DNA of 64,000 nt from Peribacillus muralis (GTDB lineage: Bacteria; Bacillota; Bacilli; Bacillales; DSM-1321), in assembly GCF_001439925.1 (NCBI RefSeq), contig NZ_LMBV01000004.1:1-64000 (forward strand), given 5' to 3'. Below are positions 34,717-43,171 of the stretch, one piece after another (position 1 is the stretch's first letter; each line of letters begins with the position of its first letter). Position numbers and translations under genes: made by a program. Below the pieces are notes generated by a model. The model saw only the letters and a list, made by a program, of their open reading frames with translations, did not search any database and was not told the origin of the DNA.

Positions 34717-35282
34717 CAGCAATACTATTGATGCTGATTTTTATAATGGTATTCATCGCTAATAAAATATCAAGAAAATTAACGCATAAGCGGAAACAAT
34801 GGTGGCTCATTGCTCATATCCTTTTTGTTATTGTTTATTTTAGTGGGATTTGTGGTCAACTAGTGGTTTTGCTTTCGATGTCTTCCTTTTCGGAGAAAGA
34901 GTCCATTCATGCAGGACTTGAATTCATCAGTTACTTTGATGACTATTTAACGATTCCAGGTGCAATAGGTTCCTTGGTTACAGGGATTTGGATCGCTTTA
35001 CGAACCAATTGGGGAGGACTTACAACCTATTATTGGATTATGGCCAAATGGATTGGCAACATCTTTGCCATTTTATTAGGATCATCGATTACTGGTAATG
35101 TCGTGCATAACTTATTCCCAAAAATTCTTTCGAGTGATGTCGAGCCGTTACAAAACCCCCTTTATCTTCAGAGCCGACAAATCCTGTTTTTGGGTATTGG
35201 AATCAGCTTAACGATTTTAACTTTTTTAGTCGTAATTTCTTATGTAAAACCATGGGGAAAAAGGAAGTTATATAAACGATGA
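34692..35282 (+). CDS. Membrane protein of unknown function
   Basis: I do not recognise the family. The 196 residues have four hydrophobic segments (about 2-25, 38-60, 88-105 and 155-180) with short loops; the first loop is basic (SRKLTHKRKQW). ATG 34692 follows GGGAGGCAGGC; the upstream TTG 34677 is inside the ribosome site. It is followed by a strong terminator. A pairing with the small upstream frame is possible. Confidence 0.72.
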   Translation: MVVFVLLITAILLMLIFIMVFIANKISRKLTHKRKQWWLIAHILFVIVYFSGICGQLVVLLSMSSFSEKESIHAGLEFISYFDDYLTIPGAIGSLVTGIWIALRTNWGGLTTYYWIMAKWIGNIFAILLGSSITGNVVHNLFPKILSSDVEPLQNPLYLQSRQILFLGIGISLTILTFLVVISYVKPWGKRKLYKR

Positions 35283-35345
35283 ATTTACAGGAAGCAAGAA
35301 AAGAAAAATGATGCAAGCTGAAACGGCGCAGCGGGTGGACAATAG

Positions 35346-35376
35346 AAAAACCTGCCTGGTCTCCAGGCAGGTTTTT
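35346..35376 (+). terminator. Terminator
   Basis: AAAAACCTGCCTGG/CCAGGCAGGTTTTT, perfect 14-bp stem with a 3-base loop and T run, 63 bp after the membrane gene. Confidence 0.92.
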
Positions 35377-35454
35377 CCGATATATCTTAAATTCAATAGG
35401 AAAAACGAATGTTTGCATACTAGCAACTCAGCCGTAACTAACGATTTTGTCATT

Positions 35455-35600
35455 CACGAATAAACCGCCCAAACTCACGAATAAACCGCCCAAACTCACG
35501 AATAAACAACCCAAACTCACGAATAAACAACCCAAATTCACGAATAAACCACCCAAACTCACGAGTAAACATCGCCAATACAGATTAAACCGCGCAAACT
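35455..35600. repeat. 21-bp tandem repeat (minisatellite)
   Basis: Unit CACGAATAAACCGCCCAAACT. Copies at 35455, 35476, 35497, 35518 and 35539 differ by at most three bases; copies at 35560 and 35581 are decayed. The 21-bp length keeps frame on both strands, giving seven-residue repeats (TNKPPKL on plus, LFVSLGG on minus), but neither frame has a credible start or ribosome site. The remaining sequence to 35806 shows nothing else. Confidence 0.9.
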
Positions 35601-35806
35601 CAGCAGTAATCCGCCGCATGACAGCAGAAATTGACTCCAATTAGAGTAGAAAACAACTATCTTTGTTTATACCTCATTATGTTTTTCGTTTTATTGCGCC
35701 CGATTGATCGTAAGCTATTATCTAGTTGAGTATCGCTCCAGTAAAATCAGAAATAGTAGCTACGTCGATTAACTTTGTTCATTTCTCCATATTAATTAGA
35801 AGCTTA

Positions 35807-36556
35807 TTAATCAATGACATGTATTCCTTGTTTGTCATAGAGTCTTTTAATATCTTCCTTGACATTTTCCGTGATTAAATATGTTAACTCATTTGTCGGG
35901 CAAACAATTTGATTAGAAATGGTGGCTAATTTATCACAAGTTACCATACCCAGTATTTCATTAGAAATAGAAGCCATTTTTCTTTTAACCAATGCTTCTG
36001 ATAGACTTGGGACACTGATTCCTAATTGCGGATCAATTTTATAAATGCCCATTATATATAAATCGGCTCGCATTGTATGTAACGCTTCAACAGTATCGAT
36101 TCCCAAGTTAACCAAGGATTGCTTAAATAAGGTTCCACCAATCATGATTACCTCTATATTTTGATGACTAATTAGCGCCATCGCAATGGGGGGGCTATTC
36201 GTTATGACCGTTGCACGAAAAGTCAAGGGCAGTTGATTTACTAATTGTAAATTAGTAGTTCCTCCGTCTATCAGTAAGACCATGTCTTCTTTAATGAAAT
36301 CAATGGCTTTTTTTGCTAAGTTGCTTTTAATTTCGTTAGAAATATTTTGTCTCGTTGAAAAATCCACGACGGGAGGACCTATCCTTAACGCACCGCTATG
36401 AACTCTGTTTATATGCCCTTGATGATCCAATTCCTTTAAGTCTCTCCGAATGGTATCCTCTGAAACCGATAAGCGTTTGCTTAAGTCACTGGCAATCACT
36501 TTATGTTCATCATCTAATATTTGTAAGATTTTTTGTTGACGTTCTTCTTTTAGCAT
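35807..36556 (-). CDS. DeoR-family transcriptional regulator
   Basis: Sugar-phosphate-responsive repressor: N-terminal helix-turn-helix (MLKEERQQKILQILDDEHK, then LSKRLSVSEDTIRRDLKEL) and the DeoR effector domain (LLIDGGTTNLQLVNQL, ITNSPPIAMAL). I take the ATG at 36556, nine bases after AAGGGG, which gives the usual start of this family; the frame upstream to 36667 is not typical. 249 residues. It is divergent from the hexitol operon it probably represses, with direct repeats AAACGCGC between them. Confidence 0.9.
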   Translation of the reverse strand: MLKEERQQKILQILDDEHKVIASDLSKRLSVSEDTIRRDLKELDHQGHINRVHSGALRIGPPVVDFSTRQNISNEIKSNLAKKAIDFIKEDMVLLIDGGTTNLQLVNQLPLTFRATVITNSPPIAMALISHQNIEVIMIGGTLFKQSLVNLGIDTVEALHTMRADLYIMGIYKIDPQLGISVPSLSEALVKRKMASISNEILGMVTCDKLATISNQIVCPTNELTYLITENVKEDIKRLYDKQGIHVID

Positions 36557-36617
36557 AGATATTACCCCTTCATTTATTTCTTTCAGTTTAGCATATTCTG
36601 TTTCAAGAACACAAAGA

Positions 36618-36655
36618 AAACGCGCAAGAAAAATTGTAAAAATGCATAAACGCGC
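36618..36655. promoter_or_regulatory. Direct repeat AAACGCGC, candidate DeoR operator
   Basis: AAACGCGC occurs at 36618-36625 and 36648-36655, 30 bp apart (three helical turns), next to the -35 box at 36656. DeoR-type regulators often bind spaced direct repeats. Confidence 0.45.
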
Positions 36656-36684
36656 TTTACTTATCAAAAATTACGTTCTATAAT
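36656..36684 (+). promoter_or_regulatory. Sigma-A promoter of the hexitol operon
   Basis: TTTACT (36656-36661), 17-bp spacer, consensus TATAAT (36679-36684), 42 bp before the first start codon. Confidence 0.7.
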
Positions 36685-36725
36685 ATGAAAAAAGGCAAAT
36701 AAATGCAGAAATAGGAGGCATAAAC

Positions 36726-37430
36726 GTGCAAAAAAGAAAAATTACGATTGCACCTTCCATTATGTGTGCAGACTTATGCAATTTAGAAAAAAGTGTGAGG
36801 GAGATTGAAAGAGAAGGATTAGATACATTACACATCGATATTATTGATGGATCTTTTAGTCCAAGCATGCCATTGGGGGTCGATACCGTTAAACAACTAA
36901 GAAAGATAACGGATATGGATTTTGATGTACACATCATGTCTAATGATAATGAGTTTTTTATAAACGAGATGCTAAACATAGGCGTTCAACAAATTTCTTT
37001 CCATCTAGAAACGAGTATACATATTGATCGTTTGATTCAGTTGATAAGAAAAAATGACACAAAAGTCGGATTGGCCCTTAATCCGGCAACTTCATTAACT
37101 GTTTTGGATTATGTATTGCCGCAGTGTGATACGGTTCTATTAATGTTAATAAATCCAGGTTTTGCAACAGATAAAAATGAAAAGCAAGTAAGTTATGCAG
37201 TGAAAAAAGTGGAAGAGCTGTATGAATTGATTAAAGAAAAAGGATTGAATACAAGCATAGAAATCGATGGCAGAGTATCTTTGGAGACAATCGCTAGTTT
37301 GGTAAGAGCTGGGGCGGATACGCTAGTAGCAGGAAGCACGAGTTTGTTCATTCCTACTCAAAGTCTAGCAGAAAATAAAAAGGTTATGGAAAAATGCATA
37401 TTAGAAGGATTATATGAGGAGGTAAAATAA
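36726..37430 (+). CDS. Ribulose-phosphate 3-epimerase family protein (AlsE-like)
   Basis: TIM-barrel epimerase that inverts C3 of a ketose phosphate. The 234 residues show APSIMCADLCNLEKSV, LHIDIIDGSFSPS with the metal His/Asp, VDVHIM-type motif as DFDVHIMSND, LLMLINPGFA and EIDGRVSLETI; these are the family's metal and phosphate sites. GTG 36726 follows AGGAGG. First gene of the operon. In a hexitol pathway a D-allulose 6-phosphate 3-epimerase role (yielding fructose 6-phosphate) is more likely than the pentose reaction; this is inference. Confidence 0.85.
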   Translation: MQKRKITIAPSIMCADLCNLEKSVREIEREGLDTLHIDIIDGSFSPSMPLGVDTVKQLRKITDMDFDVHIMSNDNEFFINEMLNIGVQQISFHLETSIHIDRLIQLIRKNDTKVGLALNPATSLTVLDYVLPQCDTVLLMLINPGFATDKNEKQVSYAVKKVEELYELIKEKGLNTSIEIDGRVSLETIASLVRAGADTLVAGSTSLFIPTQSLAENKKVMEKCILEGLYEEVK

Positions 37431-37431
37431 A

Positions 37432-38004
37432 ATGAGCCATTACTGTGAACGAGCAAAGGATATTGCAAAGGAAATTACCAATGAATTGGCTACCACATTA
37501 AACAACATGGATGGAGACGATATGAATACGTTGCTATTGGAAATCCAACGAGCTGATAAAGTCTTCTTTGTAGGGGTCGGTAGAGTGCTATTATCTTTAA
37601 AAGCTATCGCTAAAAGATTAGCTCATTTGGGTATCAAGACATATGTAGTAGGACAAATCACCGAGCCGGCCATTACGGAAAAGGATTTATTGATAGTGGG
37701 ATCAGGGAGTGGTGAGTCGGCTTTCCCGTTAATTATTGCAAAAAAGGCAAAACAATATAAGGCCACAGTTGCTCACATTGGCGCAAATCCGAAATGCTCA
37801 ATGAATCAATTTTCGGACTTTTTCATAAAAATTCCTGTAAGCACAAAATTACAATTACCAGATGAAATTGCATCGGTACAGCCAATGACAAGTTTATTCG
37901 AACAAAGCTTATTATTAGTTGGAGACACATTGGCATTAATGATGATTAGGGAGCAAGATATCGATATGCCCAGTCTATGGAAATATCATGCAAATTTAGA
38001 ATAG
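37432..38004 (+). CDS. 6-phospho-3-hexuloisomerase-like SIS protein
   Basis: SIS-domain sugar-phosphate isomerase of the HxlB type, which in the ribulose monophosphate pathway converts 3-hexulose 6-phosphate to fructose 6-phosphate. The 190 residues contain KVFFVGVGRVLLSLKAIAKRL, GLIKT-like hinge as GIKTYVVG, and IVGSGSGESAFPL, the phosphate-binding SIS loop. ATG 37432 starts one base after the epimerase stop codon, so translation is coupled. No HxlA (hexulose-phosphate synthase) is present, so formaldehyde fixation is unlikely. Confidence 0.83.
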   Translation: MSHYCERAKDIAKEITNELATTLNNMDGDDMNTLLLEIQRADKVFFVGVGRVLLSLKAIAKRLAHLGIKTYVVGQITEPAITEKDLLIVGSGSGESAFPLIIAKKAKQYKATVAHIGANPKCSMNQFSDFFIKIPVSTKLQLPDEIASVQPMTSLFEQSLLLVGDTLALMMIREQDIDMPSLWKYHANLE

Positions 38005-38039
38005 TAATTTGTCAGAGTGATATAAAAAGGGGGAGTATA

Positions 38040-39221
38040 ATGAAAGCATTGCATTTTGGTGCCGGGAATATCGGGAAGGGTTTTATCGGATATGTGCTCA
38101 ACAAAAACGGTTACGATGTCTGTTTTGTTGATATCAATCAAAAAATGGTTGATCGTTTTAACCGAGATAATTCATATGTAGTTGAATTGTTGGATGATAG
38201 CCATACTGTGGAAACCATCTCTCCTGTTACTGCATTGAATAGTGTGTCACAGGAAGATGAAGTCATTGAGGCCATCGTAAATGCTGATCTGATTACGACC
38301 TCTGTGGGAGTAAATAATTTATCAAGAATAGCAAGCATTGTTTCAAAAGGTCTTGTAAAGCGAGCAAAGGAAAATAAAAGAAAGATTGATATCATCGCAA
38401 ATGAAAACGCTATCAATTCCACTTCGATTTTGAAACAAGAAATTGAAAAACATGTAACGAACAGCGAAATGCTAGAAATTCATTCTTTTGTTGGGTTTCC
38501 CAATTCTGCCATTGATCGGCTATCACTTTCAAAAGATAGTGAAGAGGGTGAGATTGCGTTAGTAGAACCAATGTATGAGTGGATCATCAATAAGTCCGAA
38601 ATGGTTAATGTAGCTTTACCTGTCATAAAAGGCGCTATCTATGTTGAGGATTTAAAACCGTATATAGAACGGAAGTTGTATATTGTCAATATGGGACATG
38701 CTACGACTGCTTATATTGGATTCCTAACAGGAAAATCCACTATCCAGAGTGCTTTGGCGGACCCTAACATTGAATGCTTTGTTAAGGAAACATTAAATGA
38801 GGCCGTACAATATATTATACGAACATTCGATATTCCATCCGGAGACATGGGTGTGTTTATTGAAAAGACGATGAAGCGCTTTAAAAATAAAAATGTTAGT
38901 GATGATATTTTACGAGTAGGTAGATCTCCCATTCGTAAAATAGGGTATGATGAACGGCTGATAAAACCGACGAGGGAACTTTTTGATAGGGGCCTTTCCA
39001 TTGAATATCTAACCATGGCTGTTGCGGCAGCATTTCTATATGATGATGCTCGTGATGAGGAAGCGGTCAGTTTACAAAAATATATTAACGAAAAAGGAAT
39101 AAAACTAGCAATAGAGCACTTTACACAAATTAAAAATAAAGTATTGACGGAAAAAATTAAACAAAAATATGAGCTGTTAAAAACGAAAAGCAGGGAATCA
39201 ATGACACAACTAATGGAGTAA
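38040..39221 (+). CDS. Mannitol-1-phosphate 5-dehydrogenase family protein
   Basis: NAD-dependent polyol-phosphate dehydrogenase. The 393 residues begin MKALHFGAGNIGKGFIGYVL (the MtlD NAD site) with VGVNNLSRIA, NENAINSTSIL and the catalytic-region KLYIVNMGHATTAYIGFL. GGGGGAG lies before ATG 38040; the open frame overlaps the previous gene, but that start has no ribosome site. It would oxidise the PTS-imported hexitol phosphate to a ketohexose 6-phosphate. The two unusual sugar-phosphate enzymes upstream suggest that the ketose is not fructose 6-phosphate itself. Confidence 0.88.
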   Translation: MKALHFGAGNIGKGFIGYVLNKNGYDVCFVDINQKMVDRFNRDNSYVVELLDDSHTVETISPVTALNSVSQEDEVIEAIVNADLITTSVGVNNLSRIASIVSKGLVKRAKENKRKIDIIANENAINSTSILKQEIEKHVTNSEMLEIHSFVGFPNSAIDRLSLSKDSEEGEIALVEPMYEWIINKSEMVNVALPVIKGAIYVEDLKPYIERKLYIVNMGHATTAYIGFLTGKSTIQSALADPNIECFVKETLNEAVQYIIRTFDIPSGDMGVFIEKTMKRFKNKNVSDDILRVGRSPIRKIGYDERLIKPTRELFDRGLSIEYLTMAVAAAFLYDDARDEEAVSLQKYINEKGIKLAIEHFTQIKNKVLTEKIKQKYELLKTKSRESMTQLME

Positions 39222-39233
39222 AGGGGAATGAAT

Positions 39234-39671
39234 ATGTTAAGTGATCACTTGAAAAATAATATCCGTTTTTTAGATGAAGTAGATTCATGGGAGGATTCCA
39301 TCAAATTAGCAGCCGAACCTTTGTTACACAATGGATGTATTACACCTAAATATATTGATGACATGATTAGGAATGTAAATGTAAATGGTCCTTATATCGT
39401 GATTGTTCCAGGAATTGCTATGCCTCATGCAAAAAATGAAGATGGCGTAATCAACACCGGTCTATCACTATTGAAATTGAAAAATCCTGTACTTTTTCCG
39501 GAGGGTAAAAAGGTGAATATTCTGATAGTCTTGGCTGCTGAAGACAGCACAGGACATTTAGATTTGATATCCGATTTATCTTCTATCCTAATTGACGAAG
39601 ATGTGATGGATCAATTTAAAAATTGCGGGAATGAAGAAGAGTTCATTCAAATAATCAAAATGGTTGAATAG
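39234..39671 (+). CDS. PTS mannitol/fructose-type IIA component
   Basis: Soluble phosphotransfer protein, 145 residues, with the type-2 IIA phospho-histidine in PGIAMPHAKNED (His65) and VNILIVLAAEDSTGHLDLISDL. I choose ATG 39234, seven bases after AAGGGG; ATG 39228 is too close to it. It sits between the dehydrogenase and the IICB permease, 79 bp ahead of the latter. Confidence 0.9.
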   Translation: MLSDHLKNNIRFLDEVDSWEDSIKLAAEPLLHNGCITPKYIDDMIRNVNVNGPYIVIVPGIAMPHAKNEDGVINTGLSLLKLKNPVLFPEGKKVNILIVLAAEDSTGHLDLISDLSSILIDEDVMDQFKNCGNEEEFIQIIKMVE

Positions 39672-39750
39672 TTAAGCATCTCGATACCTTGAAAAACTTT
39701 GCTTTTGCAATGGGTTTCGAAAAAAAACAATAGGAAAAAGGTGATAGGTA

Positions 39751-41190
39751 ATGGAGAATGTTGTGAATGTTACCCAAGTTAAAACCCCATCCCCCCGCGC
39801 TCGGATTCAGGCCTTCGGTGGCTTTTTAACTAACATGGTGCTGCCTAATATAGGAGCTTTTATAGCTTGGGGTATACTCACCGCTTTGTTTATACCGTCT
39901 GGTTGGATTCCTAACAAAGAACTTGAAGCAATCGTCGGTCCAGCGATTACGTATTTGCTGCCCTTACTTTTAGCAAGCACTGGGGGAAGGATGGTTGCCG
40001 GTCAAAGAGGGGCTGTAATGGGAGCCATCGGTGCAATCGGATTAATAGTGGGGTCGGATATCCCCATGTTTTTAGGCGCCATGATTATTGGTCCTCTTGG
40101 AGGCTGGGTTATAAAGAAATTCGATAAATCGATAGAGAATAAAGTTCCAGCAGGATTTGAAATGATCGTCAATAACTTTTCGATTGGTATTTTAGGTTTC
40201 TTATTAATGATTCTATCTTATTTTTTTATAGGTCCAGTTATTGAATCAGCAAACAATCTTGTAACCTCAGCCATTAAAGCGTTAGTATCCACTGGTTTTT
40301 TACCATTGCTGTCTCTTATCAATGAACCGGCTAAGGTGTTATTTTTAAACAACGTAATCGACCAAGGAATTTATTATCCGTTAGGTATGCAGGAAACTCT
40401 TGAAGCAGGAAAGTCAATTTACTTTACCGTAGCGTCAAACCCTGGGCCAGGACTAGGGTTATTATTGGCCTTTAGCTTTTTTGGTAAAAAAGCGGCTAAA
40501 CGCACTGCTCCAGGTGCCATTATCATTCACTTCTTTGGGGGGATTCATGAGTTATACTTCCCGTATGTTTTAATGAAACCACTTACACTCATAGGGATGA
40601 TTCTCGGGGGAATGTCTGGTATCACCGTATTCAAAATTTTTGATGCCGGTCTTGTGGCAGGACCAAGTCCCGGTTCCATCTTCTCTTATTTAGCGTTAAC
40701 ACCTAAAGGGAATTTTCTAGGAATTATTTTAGGGGTACTTGTTGCCGCCGGAGTTTCATTCATTGTTACCTCGATTATTTTAAAATTAGATAAGAAAGCT
40801 GTTGAAGATGATGATGAAGTGTTTACAACTTCAATCGAAAAATCCAAATTAATGAAGTCGGAAGGTAAACAAATTTCAAGGGAATCTGATGAAATCTTAA
40901 CAGTAAATAACATCAGTAAAATTTCATTTGCCTGTGATGCTGGGGCTGGTAGCAGTGCATTGGGTGCTACAACCTTTAGGAAGCGACTGCAAAAGGAAAA
41001 TATTACTGAAATTGAAGTGAAACATTATAGAATAGAAGATGTACCAGCGGATTCCGATATAATCGTTGTGCATAAAGATTTATTAGAAAGAGCGAGATTA
41101 TCTCATAAGAATAAAACTATCATTACAATAGATAACTATATCAATGATCCGAATCTTGCGAAGCTCATGAATGAATTAAAAGAAGAATGA
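39751..41190 (+). CDS. PTS mannitol-family IICB permease
   Basis: Membrane transporter and phosphotransferase, 479 residues. The IIC domain (about 20-345) has FGGFLTNMVLPNIGAFIAWG, GSDIPMFLGAMIIGPLGGW and the substrate motif GGIHELYFPY (264-272); a linker leads to the IIB domain with phospho-cysteine Cys395 in ISFACDAGAGSSALG. ATG 39751 follows AAAAGGTG. The architecture matches MtlA, but the operon has a DeoR regulator rather than MtlR and carries an epimerase and hexuloisomerase, so another hexitol is plausible. Confidence 0.92.
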   Translation: MENVVNVTQVKTPSPRARIQAFGGFLTNMVLPNIGAFIAWGILTALFIPSGWIPNKELEAIVGPAITYLLPLLLASTGGRMVAGQRGAVMGAIGAIGLIVGSDIPMFLGAMIIGPLGGWVIKKFDKSIENKVPAGFEMIVNNFSIGILGFLLMILSYFFIGPVIESANNLVTSAIKALVSTGFLPLLSLINEPAKVLFLNNVIDQGIYYPLGMQETLEAGKSIYFTVASNPGPGLGLLLAFSFFGKKAAKRTAPGAIIIHFFGGIHELYFPYVLMKPLTLIGMILGGMSGITVFKIFDAGLVAGPSPGSIFSYLALTPKGNFLGIILGVLVAAGVSFIVTSIILKLDKKAVEDDDEVFTTSIEKSKLMKSEGKQISRESDEILTVNNISKISFACDAGAGSSALGATTFRKRLQKENITEIEVKHYRIEDVPADSDIIVVHKDLLERARLSHKNKTIITIDNYINDPNLAKLMNELKEE

Positions 41191-41207
41191 ATTTTGGTGA
41201 AACGTAT

Positions 41208-41251
41208 AAAACACCAACCCCCATTTTAACCAAAGGGGGTTGGTGTTTTTT
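41208..41251 (+). terminator. Terminator of the hexitol operon
   Basis: AAAACACCAACCCCC/GGGGGTTGGTGTTTT, 15-bp stem, 12-base loop, ending in T. Confidence 0.92.
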
Positions 41252-41484
41252 GTTCACAATCGTTGGCTGCTCCAATTTAAACGAAACTAGTGCACTTATT
41301 CATGAATTTCAGGGTGGACAATAGTTCTATGGTTTTTTGGGATATTCTTGGAGTATTATAGGGTTTTTGTCAGTTTAGCGCACTTTATGCATTTATTTGT
41401 AATGATAATGTAAATTTAGGTAAATATGTTTGTCATTTAAAGGTGTTAAACTAATAAAAAAGACCTAATCGGGGGAAATGGAAA

Positions 41485-42156
41485 ATGAAAAAGATTATAG
41501 CTTCAGTTGTCGTCTCGGGGTTGTTACTATCAAATCCATTAGTCAGTAATGCTGCATTAGGAGACCGGACACTGAAAAGCGGAATGACGCATACAGAAGT
41601 CAAACAATTACAAGAGGTTTTAAAGAAAAAAGAATATTTTAAGAGTAAGGGTACAACGACATATTTTGGTCCAGTTACTAAAAGTGCAGTAGTGAAATTT
41701 CAAAAAAATAAAGGCTTGAAGGCGGACGGTATCGTTGGTCCTAATACATATAAAGCATTGGGCGTGAAAAAGCAGTCTGCCAACGTAACTAATTCAAGCA
41801 ATAGAACGAAAGCAATCGTGAATGAAGCAAAAAAACATATGAATGTACGGTATGTCTGGGGTGGAACCACTCCTAAAGGTTTTGATTGCAGTGGGTTTCT
41901 TAACTATGTTTTCGAAAAAAGTGCAAATGTCAATTTACCAAGAACGGTAGCGGAAATTCATAAAAAGGGGACAAAGGTTTCCAACCCTCAAGTTGGCGAT
42001 CTTGTTTTTTATGAAACCTATAAACGTGGTGCCTCACATGCAGGTATATATATTGGGGGCAATCAATTCATCCACAGCTCATCTTCAGGTGTAACCATTA
42101 CCTCAATGGATAATAGTTATTGGAAAAAAAGATATTTAGGAGCGAAAAGAATGTAA
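41485..42156 (+). CDS. Secreted NlpC/P60 cell wall hydrolase with peptidoglycan-binding domain
   Basis: Exported D,L-endopeptidase-type protein, 223 residues. Signal peptide (IIASVVVSGLLLSNPLV core, cleavage near NAA at 24), a peptidoglycan-binding domain type 1 (about 30-95; LKSGMTHTEVKQLQEVL, FQKNKGLKADGIVGPNTYKA) and an NlpC/P60 domain (110-223) with catalytic Cys135 in GFDCSGF, His185 in ASHAGIYIG and His197 in FIHSSS. AATCGGGGGAA precedes ATG 41485. It stands alone between terminators. Confidence 0.94.
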   Translation: MKKIIASVVVSGLLLSNPLVSNAALGDRTLKSGMTHTEVKQLQEVLKKKEYFKSKGTTTYFGPVTKSAVVKFQKNKGLKADGIVGPNTYKALGVKKQSANVTNSSNRTKAIVNEAKKHMNVRYVWGGTTPKGFDCSGFLNYVFEKSANVNLPRTVAEIHKKGTKVSNPQVGDLVFYETYKRGASHAGIYIGGNQFIHSSSSGVTITSMDNSYWKKRYLGAKRM

Positions 42157-42201
42157 TGAAGATTACTGACACCTCTGATAAGAGATTCAGATATCTACAT
42201 T

Positions 42202-42227
42202 AAAAAACGCCAAATGGCGTTTTTTTT
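42202..42227 (+). terminator. Terminator after the NlpC/P60 gene
   Basis: AAAAACGCCA/TGGCGTTTTT with an AA loop and T run. Confidence 0.9.
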
Positions 42228-42310
42228 AGTTTAAGGTAAGAGATCCCTCACATCTAATGACATCTCCCATATTCGTTATAATAGGCAATATCATCAACTA
42301 TTTTTGTATT

Positions 42311-42812
42311 TTCATCCATTGCGTTTCCGCCAATTTTTCTTCCGTTTTGTGTGGCGCTTCACTATGTAGGATTCTCTTTAAGATTCTTCCGTTTTCGTTT
42401 TATCGGTTTAGGAATACGGAAATTTACTAGTGAAAAAATCAAAATGAGGTCTAAACTCTTGACCAGGTGTATATCTAAATGTTTAAATACCATCCCCATG
42501 CTCTATAGGTATGTTTATAATTGATGATATTCTTTTTTCTATTGTGGTAATGCTGTCATTTTAATTTCTTGAAAAAACATACTACTACTTGTTCTTATCT
42601 TATGTATTTTGTGTGTATCCACACTTTAGAACGTTGCATTTTGCTCTTTAGACAATCTAATTAGCTCGTCACATTCTTCGTCATTCAGTACATTGCCTAA
42701 AACTACTATGTAAAGGTTCTTCTAATTTACTAATAATATTGTTTTCTCTATCTTCTGTTTTGATTTTGCTTCCAATGTGGTTGTCAATTGGTATCAACTT
42801 CTCAAAAGATAG
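42311..42812 (-). pseudogene. Decayed second prolyl 4-hydroxylase gene
   Basis: On the minus strand this stretch is readily alignable by eye with the intact hydroxylase gene (31036-31695): shared blocks include ATCCATTG, TTGACCAGGTGTATAT, CATCCCCATG, TTCTTGAAAAAACAT and GCTCGTCACATTC (plus-strand spelling). It has lost about 130 bp covering the distal iron/HGG region, and several small insertions and deletions break the frame. It lies beside the accDA pair in AT-rich DNA. Confidence 0.82.
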
Positions 42813-43171
42813 AGCTTAGAGAATAATTAATTGCGAAATTATGAAAACATCTTGCTGACCTAGAAAATGGATCACAAACAAGAATACACCACGGATATCG
42901 AATTGGAAACAGCAGCAACCAAAGAAGAAAACAAAAAAAGTGGTAAAAGTTTTGGAATAAAACTTTCAACACTTCTTTGATGGACAATTATAATTACATT
43001 TTCACTTTTGATGCACTAGAAGTTTTTAAAAGATAGATATAAAATATTATTACCTTGTTGTATATACCATAAGGTAAGGTTTAATATTGGATCGATGTCA
43101 CAAAAGTTTTTCACCTTTCAAATTTAATTTAAACCCAGATGAAGACACCACGATTTTGGTAATGATCACCC
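42813..43171. other. Gene-free interval
   Basis: About 360 bp of AT-rich DNA between the decayed hydroxylase and accA. It holds a TTACCTT/AAGGTAA hairpin near 43050-43080, which has no T run, and a 37-codon frame from ATG 42867 without a ribosome site. I see nothing else. Confidence 0.5.

Noticed and set aside
35455-35600. CRISPR array
   Set aside because: The repeats are directly adjacent with no spacers and no cas genes are near.
35428-35640. Seven-residue repeat protein on either strand of the minisatellite
   Set aside because: The frame is open only because the unit is 21 bp; no start context and flanks are not coding.
37432-38004. Ribulose monophosphate pathway for formaldehyde
   Set aside because: HxlB-like isomerase is present but there is no hexulose-phosphate synthase (HxlA); the epimerase-family gene has the RPE, not HxlA, motifs.
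42867-42980. 37-codon small protein (ATG 42867)
   Set aside because: The composition is plausible but there is no ribosome site or recognisable family.
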